This document shows positions 50,301 to 59,300 of a stretch of DNA of 64,000 bases, piece by piece. Position numbers and translations under genes: made by a program. A model generated the notes under the pieces. It was not told the DNA's origin. It was given only the letters and a program-made list of their open reading frames with translations, and made no database searches. The stretch spans positions 248,001 to 312,000 of the forward strand of contig NW_027017954.1 of the NCBI RefSeq assembly GCF_032854445.1. The letters are read 5' to 3'. The number at the start of each line of letters is the position of its first letter. Positions within the stretch are counted from its first letter, which is position 1. This DNA comes from Liolophura sinensis. Lineage: Eukaryota; Mollusca; Polyplacophora; Chitonida; Chitonidae.

Positions 50301-53300
50301 AATTAAGACATACAGCATAGAAGAAAAAACAGAGCAGCGACGACAGTGTGATGCATGTAGCTGGCAAATGGTCAGACGTATCCGGTGACATGTGACTTCT
50401 TGTCAGTTTACCCGAATTAGGGTATGTTCCCACACCACGGGACTGTTTTCTGAAGGCAATATCTGATCGCACTTAGGTCAAACTTTTTCTACCTTGCACA
50501 TTATCTGTTATCATGATATTACTTTTCTTCACATCACTTGTTAAAGCTGAAACAAGCATTGTGCACATGTCATCGAAACGGTATTTACCTGCAAACATTA
50601 CTTTTATTGAATGACGAGATAGAAAATAAAAACAATGCGTGATCGTCTCATTGTGCCAAATGTATGATGGAATAAAACGGAATGGCAAGTACTCATAAGA
50701 TTATAACATGTGGTTACATGAATTTTGATCTGACGGGTTTATTCCGCAAGATGATTTAACATTATGCATTGCAGGAAAGTTCTGCTAAAGTACAAAAAAA
50801 TTGCCCTTATGTTAACCAGGAACAGTACGAGTTCTTCTACACGCAGCCCTGGAGAAGCCTTGAAATTCAGCGAACAGTTCAATTCCATCTGTGAACTTTG
50901 CCAACATGTACTCTGACCTTTGCACTGTCGACCCCGAGACCGGACAGTCCAAGATGGCCGCACAGTTTGAGGTCCGTTGCGAAAATAGAATGAGAAATAT
51001 TTGCAAACTGTTGAGGCTACTAGAATTCTAAATTTACTATCATTTATGCCACCGCTCCCACCATAATGCTGGCCGCCATCTTATAAGTGAAATATTCTTC
51101 AGTACGGCGTAAAACAGCAATCAAATAAATACATAAATAAATTAAGCCACCGTGGTATATAAAGTGAAATATTCGTGAATATGGCGTAAAACTGTAGTCA
51201 AGCAAATAGATATATATTGGGAATTACGTGGCACATTACACAGATAGTCTATTCATGGCTACCGTGGGTCTGTGATGAAGTTGTTCTGACCGACATCCCT
51301 TTACAATGTGTTCAAATAGAATAGAACATTTAAAAATGGAAGTTATCGCCGTCCGTTTTAGGTCCTCCGGGAACTCTCACAACCCGCGAACAAGATGCAA
51401 GTGGAATCAGCCAGACATCCGGACAACATTTCCAAGAACAGATACTCCAAATTGTTAGCCCGTAAGTCTTTTGTGACAAAGCAATATTTCATTGACAATT
51501 GAGCTACACTCCCAAAACACCTAACAGGGTTTGTATGTCGATATCAACTTCTGATTTAATAATGTGTTAGACACCGTTTCCATGTGCCCTCTAAACATCG
51601 TTGTAAAGTATGTGAAAACTCATAGCTCATCTCGCTGTTCAGCAGCGTATACCGTTAAGGTATCGTTATCAGAGAGGTCAATCTGCAAAGTAATGACTTG
51701 TTCATCTCCAAGACAGTAATAACCGAACACTTTTAAATAAATTAAATACATATAATAAAATAGTCTAGTCTTAGACTATATAGTACAACATGTATACAAC
51801 ATATAAAACAATGTAGGTAACAACAAAATATACATTCCTTTGGAGATTAGAGCAGACACAACACCTTTCCAAACACACACAATCTCAATAGGAAGTCTCA
51901 GCATATAGAGGTAGATCCACTGATCCTCGTGAATTCCTAGAGTGAAAGATAACACTGACATCCAGATGACAATCAGCAGTACTCAAGGCACAATGACAAA
52001 TGGTTGGCATGCAAACTTCCTATGAGTCACATTCTCTTCCCTTGATTATTGATTAGCGGAAATGCCCCAAATTTATATACATTGACAGTGAGCATCCAGA
52101 AAGGTAGCTCGCCTTAAATGGGCTCGAGAGTAGGGTCGGCGTTTCCCGGTAAAGAGCTCAGACACTTACCTGGTTAGCATCAAGCCCCTGTACCTTCTCA
52201 CTTCACATCATTCTTTTTCGTCAGTTGGTGCGATTAAGGACTGTTTTTTCTATCCCTGTATTGAGAGTGTTACAACATTATACCCACGTTGTTCGTGGTT
52301 CTGTCTTTGGAATTTATGAAGTCTAAGCCTCATGAACAGTCAGGTACGTGAAGGAAACCTGTAAACTGCGTAATATATGTTGCAAATAACACGTTGCTGC
52401 AGCACAGCTGCTTCGTTGGAGTAAACCAGTGATTCTTGTATTTCAGTTGATAGCTGCAGGCCATACTTGTCCACGCCAGTGTCCGGATCTAACGACTACA
52501 TCAATGCTGTATATCTTCCGGTAAGGTCTTCGTCGGGACCCTACAATGTGGTTTGTATGTTCAATTGTGGAAAGGTAATATGAACTACAAGGGACTGCAC
52601 AAAGGTATGAATACGGTACACTAAGTTAAAATTGAAACCGGTGTATTAATCCTTTCTAGCTGCACATAGAAGACCACATATAATTATGATTCCTTCACAT
52701 GACAGACTAGATCAGATGTCAATATCATTAGTCTTAGTCTTTTCAAATTAATTAATTATTAACAAGTTATGCATTTATTTCGTCGTTATATAACGTCATA
52801 TTCATTGGAGTGTCCGTGGTAAACCATCAACCCTTGACAGTTGCCGACGGACTTGCCAACTACATATATGTACAAGATATTGTTGGGAGACAAGTGTTCT
52901 TCGTCGACTGTTGGGCCATTTATTGTCCCTAGGCTCCTACAAATTGCGGGGGTCGGGATTTGATCCAGACACACACTTGCGTAGCATGCATATCAAGGCC
53001 TAGGTAAGGCCTGATTCCATTGGTCACATGAACCTAGGATTTATTCCATTGCCTCCACGACACTATACTCTATTTCACAAATACAACCTAACTCAAATAT
53101 ATAAAACTGTTATAGAATATCACATATCCTAGCGAATTGAAAGCGAGCATCTTCAGCCCTGGGACATACCCCGCTTCCCACTGAGCATTTGATACTTAGA
53201 TCTGTTTTATGCAAGTTTTAATTAGCAGCCTCGTTGATGTATATGAAGTCAGCAATAATCACACCAAGATCTTGCCCAGGGATCACGAAGCGATCTTAGA

Positions 53301-56300
53301 TTTAAGTCAAGATTTCGAATCACTTTAATGTTGCTATTTGTAATGTAAGAAGATCCAAATATTGCTTGATAACTTAAATTCTCGGTCAGTTATTGTGAAA
53401 TAAATTTCAACTAATATAATGGAAAGTAACGTACCAAATTTAATTATTAAAATTTTGACCTGAGTCTGAGATAGCTTCGTGATAGCTTTCAGAGATCCTT
53501 AAGTAGTGATTTATTCCTTTATGTATTTGATTGGTGTTTTACACCGTACTCAACAATATTTCACTTGTACGACAGCGTCCAGCATTATGACGGGAGGAAG
53601 CCGGGCAGAGCCCGGGGGAAACCCAATACCATCTGCAGGTTGCTGACAAAAGTATTGATGTGGCTGCCTGGAAACGCGTACATGAATGAATGAATGATAA
53701 TGGCTTAAGGCATATCGCTAATATTTCGGCCATATCCTGGCGAACATGCAGAGGTCTGAGCCTAAAATCCTTTAGCCAGTACAGCATCACCTTGCCAGAG
53801 TGAAAGTAATAATACGAAAAGCGCTACTGTGGTAGAAGTTGAACTGGATAACTGTATTCGCTCGTGTAGTCACCCTAGCAGGAAGTGAAGCAACATTTCG
53901 GAAAACAGTCGATTACTACCTTCCTAGGAGTGTACCGAACATGTACAATGCCAAGAGTCCTAAGAGTTTTAAACTCCTGAACTGTCGATAATTGTAAATA
54001 TCCATCCATATTTCATCAAGTTCAAGTTCCACTTATTTCATATTCACGAAATGGCCTCTGCCTTCAGTTTGTTGCCAGGATTATCTGCTGGAAACAGCGG
54101 GAATCTGAATGGGTTAAGACGTGTATGAATTTACCCTTGGGGAATTACAGATGTTTTTTGTAACTTTGGTGCAATGAAAATGATGTTTTTTACTTGTAGG
54201 GATACAAACAGAAGAGGAGTTTTATCCTAACTCAGACTCCTCTACCCAACACGGTCGTGGATTTCTGGCGTCTGGTCTGTGATCACAAAGTCAGTACCAT
54301 TATCATGTTGGACCGCGTGAAAACAGGGGATAAGGTAGGTAGTGTGTCAAGTTAACCAGATACGCAGATCATGGGAGACTTGGGAACACAAGGCTGTGTA
54401 AATGCAAATAATGGAAAAAACAGAGGATTGTGTAAGTCGTCTATCACATTGACCTTTTGTTCTGGTAATGGAAGACTTCCCAAAACAGGAGATAAGTTAT
54501 GTAGTCTGTCACATTGACCGCTTGTTCAGTTAATGGAATACCCCTTAACAGGGGATAAGGTAGGTAGTCTCTCTCACTGACCGCTTGTGCCCATAACGGT
54601 ATGCCACGAGTTGGTGCCAGTTGCTCCTAGTTGCTTCCATTTACCAAAAACCCAGTTGTTCCCAGTCGCAAGGTCGACATACGCCCGGCTTAAGTTGTCT
54701 CACTGAAACTGCACCAGATAAAGGAGCGTTGGAAATCTGTGCTTCAACAAGGAGGCACATTACACGTACATGCACTCTAAGGACTCCTCGGACGTCATAT
54801 GACTGAAACCTTGTTCAGTACGACGTTAAACCCCTTTTTCACTCACTCACTCACCCACTCTAAACAAGAGATAAGTGAGTAATGTGTAACATTGAAAGTT
54901 GTGCAGATAATGGAAAACCGAAAACAGGGAATAAGGTAGGTAATGTGTCACATTGAAAGTTGTGCACATTATGGAAGGCCTCCAAAAGAGAAGATAAGTA
55001 GGTAATGTGTCACATTGAAAGTTGTGCAGATAAAGGAAACCCAAAACAGGGAATAAGGTAGGTACTGTGTCAAATTGACCAGATACGCAGATCATGGGAG
55101 ACGGCCGGACACAAGGCTGTGCAAATGCAAATAATGGAAAAAACAAAGGATTGGGTAGGTCTTCTGTCACATTGACCTTTTGCTCTGTTAATGGAAGACT
55201 TCCCAAAACAGGGGATAAGTTATGTAGTCTGTCACATTGACCGCTTGTTCAGTTAATGAAAGACTTCCCAAAACAGGGGATAAGGTAGGTAGTCTGTCTC
55301 ACTGGCCACTTGTGCCCATAACGGTATGCCACGAGTTGGTGCCAGTTGGTCCTAGTTGCTTCCAGTTGCCAAAAACCCAGTTGTTCCCAGTCGCAAGGTC
55401 GACATACACCCGGCTTAAGTCGTCTCACTGAAACTGTACCAGATATAGGAGCGGTGGAAATCTGTGCTTCAACAAGGAGGCACATTACACGTACATGCAC
55501 TCTAAGGACTCCTCCGTCGTCATATGGCTGAAAACTTGTTCAGTACGACGTCAAACCCCTTTGCACTCAATCACTTATTCTAAATAAGAGATAAGTAAGT
55601 AATGTGTCACATTGAAAGTTGTGCACATTATGGAAGCTCCCCAAAACAGAAGATAAGTGGGTAATGTGTCACATTGAAAATTGTGCAGATAAAGGAAGCC
55701 CAAAACAGGGAATAAGGTAGGTAATGTGTCACATTGAAAATTGTGCAGATAAAGGAAGCCCAAAACAGGGAATAAGGTAGGTAATGTATCACAATGAAAG
55801 TTGTGCACATTATTGATAGCTTGCAAAACAGGAGATAAGTAGATAATTTGTCACAATGAAAGTTGTCCAGGCGATAGACCCCAACAGAGGGGATGAGGTG
55901 CATACATATAGGTAGTCTGTCACATTGACCACAAAGTGTTACATACAATGCTGAGAATATTCTGAGTGTGTGACTATCGAGAATTACAAGGCAGCGAAAA
56001 AATGCGCGCGGCAAACTGTTATTTGGTTTATTATACATGCAATAACAGTTCAGTCTGTCGAACACCCGAGGTTTTCACTCAACTGAACCCTAACATCACG
56101 ACATTTCAGATTGCTTAGCCTCCAATATTTCCAGTGCCATGATGGTAATAAGCGCTATTTGGAATTAGTTCGAGATCATTTGGATTTCCCAAATTTGGCA
56201 CACCTAAGGCTGTCTCTGTACTTGATGTTTTATGCATGAGTGAGAAAGTACTCACTCCGGGTACCCAAGTTTCTCCCACCCATAAAACCTGTCCCCTGAT

Positions 56301-59300
56301 ACAATTGTACATTGGTGTAAAACTCCTGGCCCCAGAATCACGAACCGATCTTAGACTTTTTAAAATTTTAATCATTATATTTGGTATGTTCCTTTCCGTT
56401 ATTTTAGATGAAATTTGTTTTACAATAACTTGCCCATCATTTACGTTGTCAAGTAATAGTTTGTCCTTGGTACGTAGAAAATAAAAATTTTAAAGTGATT
56501 TGAACATTTGACTTAAATCTAGGATCGCTTAATGATGCCGTGGCCAGTAATAATCTGCAGATTACATCATGAAATAAAAAGTGAAATATACAATACATAA
56601 ATTTATTATACTTTATTTTCTTGCACACAGAATGTTGGGGTGTATTGGACAGATAAGAAGGAAACGTTTAACCCGTTCGAGGTGGAGGTGACAGATGTTG
56701 ACCAGAGAGTGGAATTCTCCACTTGGACTTACGAACTGAGCCACAAAGACAAGGTAAAGCCCTTCTATACTCTAGAGTATGTCAAACAAAGGCAATTATT
56801 TCTGAGTACTTTAATTCAGAGATGAAAAGAAAATGTCTGTTATCTTAGTGGTATATTAGTGGCTATTTTTCATGACTGAAAGTTCATATTCTGGATTTGG
56901 GCATCAGAACATCACCCCCCAAACAAAATGATGGTTCCCGGTCAACAACCTTAAAACAAATCCCAAAAGAACCCTTAACACAATCCACAAAGGGCTTTGT
57001 CCATGTATTAAGTCAGACATTTGGACGGGTTCATGAAAAGAGAAGCATATAACGGTTTTCAACGCCAGTGTTCAAGCCCGAACTGAACGTCTCCGTTGAA
57101 CTAAGTGCACGATCTTCACGTATATACTGTACTGTACAAAAGTTTGAAAAAATCAGTTTATACGCGTGCGACATTTTTGAATGGCCAAAAAGAAAAGGAG
57201 AAACAAAACCGGGGCCTCCGTGGCCGTGGAAGTTAGCTCGCCAGCACGGCGCATTGATTCAGAAGCCTCTCTCCAATTCGGTCTCCAAGTCCAGCCAATC
57301 CTGGCTTCATATCTGGAGGAACGTGGGGAGGTCTGCCAACTTACAGTCAGCGGCTGTTCGTGGGTTTGGCGGTGCACATCTAACTGTAATAACACCTTTA
57401 TTTAAAGAAAGAAGAATGCCCGATGTCTTGTCACAATCTGCGACGCATACACATAACTCGCCTAAGAACAGGAAGAATACTAACTCCAACAACAGCTTGA
57501 ATACACTTCACCAACACAAATGCGCGTTGCAGCTGAAAATAAAGAATAGAAATTGATCATCCCCATGCAAAAATTTTGTCGATTTTTACTTTCGGTCACA
57601 GGGCAAATTTGGGCTAGACATTATGGACTGATCACATCAGAATAAAAAGTGAACCCTTCATAAGAATGTCTCATAATGTAACCAAGAAAATTAGTTCATA
57701 ACAACATATATAAAACATGACCAATCACCACAACCTTTAAACCAGTGGGATGTTATAACCCTATACCAAAAAGAATTGTAATGTTTTGAAACAGCAACGC
57801 TGTGGTTAAATTCAAAATCGATTCTTTTCTTTGTCGAGCGCTTTTAAATCTTTTGGTCCTAATTTTTTAAAAAATACGGTGTAAAATCTAAAGCATATCT
57901 CTTCGTGTCCAATATATAGCGAAACTACGACTATCAGCCTATAGTGTAGCAACTGTTGGACGTTGGACGAAATGGACGATCAGGGTCAATAATCGCATGG
58001 CTCATTCCCAAAAGGACACAAACACAAACCACCAGAGAACTAAGAAAGTATATATAATATACCAAAATAGGACGCAATCATGCAAAGAAAAGCAGTCAGC
58101 AGTTTCCAACGATCATGGAAAGACGAAAGGAATTTCACTGGCAAAGAGGCCACTCAAAACACAAGAACCTAGCGCTAGATCACGCCAGATGTGGATTCAG
58201 TCTCATTCACCGACAGGGATTTTCCCGAAATAGCATTCTTCATTTGTTTATTTATTTGATTGGTGTTTTACGCCGTACTCAAGAATATTTCACTTATACG
58301 ACGTCGGCAGCATTATGGTGGTAGGAAACCGGGCAGAGCCCAGGTGAAACCCACGATAAAGAATGGTACAGATATAAGTCCGATCAGTGGTGTCATGTTA
58401 GTACAGGAATAACTGAGTCTATAATTCATTATAATTTATGTTATTATGTTTATAAAAAAAAATAATACATAAGACACGGATAGAGACTTAGCCCAGGCTG
58501 AACTTCCGTGAGACTCTCGGAGGGAAAGGAAGTAATATAGAATGGTGATAAATCTAAGCTATGTTTTTTGCAAAACAAACAAGTTAGGTAATATAATACA
58601 TTTCACACGGCAAGTTATTCAAATGACAAACTATTCACACAGGTATGAAAACACCATTCAAAAGGGCAAAAGGCAAAATGACTTGTACCTATAAGGTGGT
58701 ATGCATGGATAAATTACAGGAAACTGGCATGACTGAAGCAATGAGCACAGGATAGTGGGAGGAAACAATTACTGACTCCTCCCTGCACTCACAGCGTAAA
58801 GGAACCTGTGCTGTACATGTGTACATCACAAGGGGAAACTGTGTATTTTACACACTTTAATTGCAGAGTCTTCCTGAACGTTCTACATTATCCTGATGAA
58901 TACTGTAAATTTTTATTTATGATCGAATTTGATGAATATTTCCAGAAAGCACCTCAGCCCATCAGACAATTCCGCTGCCCATTTTCACGAGTGAACCAAC
59001 ACTGGAGACTATACCAACGCTTTTGACTGTACTGCAGAGTGTTAACATGTGGCGAGATAAGGCTGGCGACGGACCTGTACTGGTTTCATTGCAGGTTAGC
59101 TAAGCATTACTCACTCGTATATGATGTGTGTCAATAGAGCTCTTCTATGGTAGACAGCTGCCCGCTGCCATTGTACATTCTCTTCTATAACATGCAAAAT
59201 TATGCATTCTTACTCCAGAGAAATGTAGCGGGTTTTTGTATTTTATAAGGCAAAGACACCTCAGGATTTTTGCTCATATAGTATTAAAATGTAAATAATG

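Larger units (their letters stand above)
54316..55925 (+). repeat. Minisatellite seeded from the end of exon 25 and its donor, with a higher-order repeat
   Basis: Units carry AAAACAGGGGATAAG|GTAGG followed by TAGTCTGTCACATTGAC or a variant; the exon end and donor read AAAACAGGGGATAAG|GTAGG. Basic period is about 60-70 bases. A larger block of about 720 bases (donor-like starts at 54335 and 55058) was duplicated whole, carrying a SINE-B tail in each copy. Confidence 0.88.
56754..58945. other. Intron rich in repeat fragments
   Basis: Contains a SINE-A head and body (57211-57375), an element X fragment (57990-58135) and a SINE-A tail (58243-58356). No further exon was recognised. Confidence 0.5.

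Noticed and set aside
55575-56065. Minus-strand repetitive protein with repeated YLHNFQCDTLPT
   Set aside because: Reading of the exon 25 minisatellite on the opposite strand; repeats keep the frame only because unit lengths happen to allow it.
57068-57556. 162-codon plus-strand frame
   Set aside because: The middle is the SINE-A head and body; ends show no domain or splice context.
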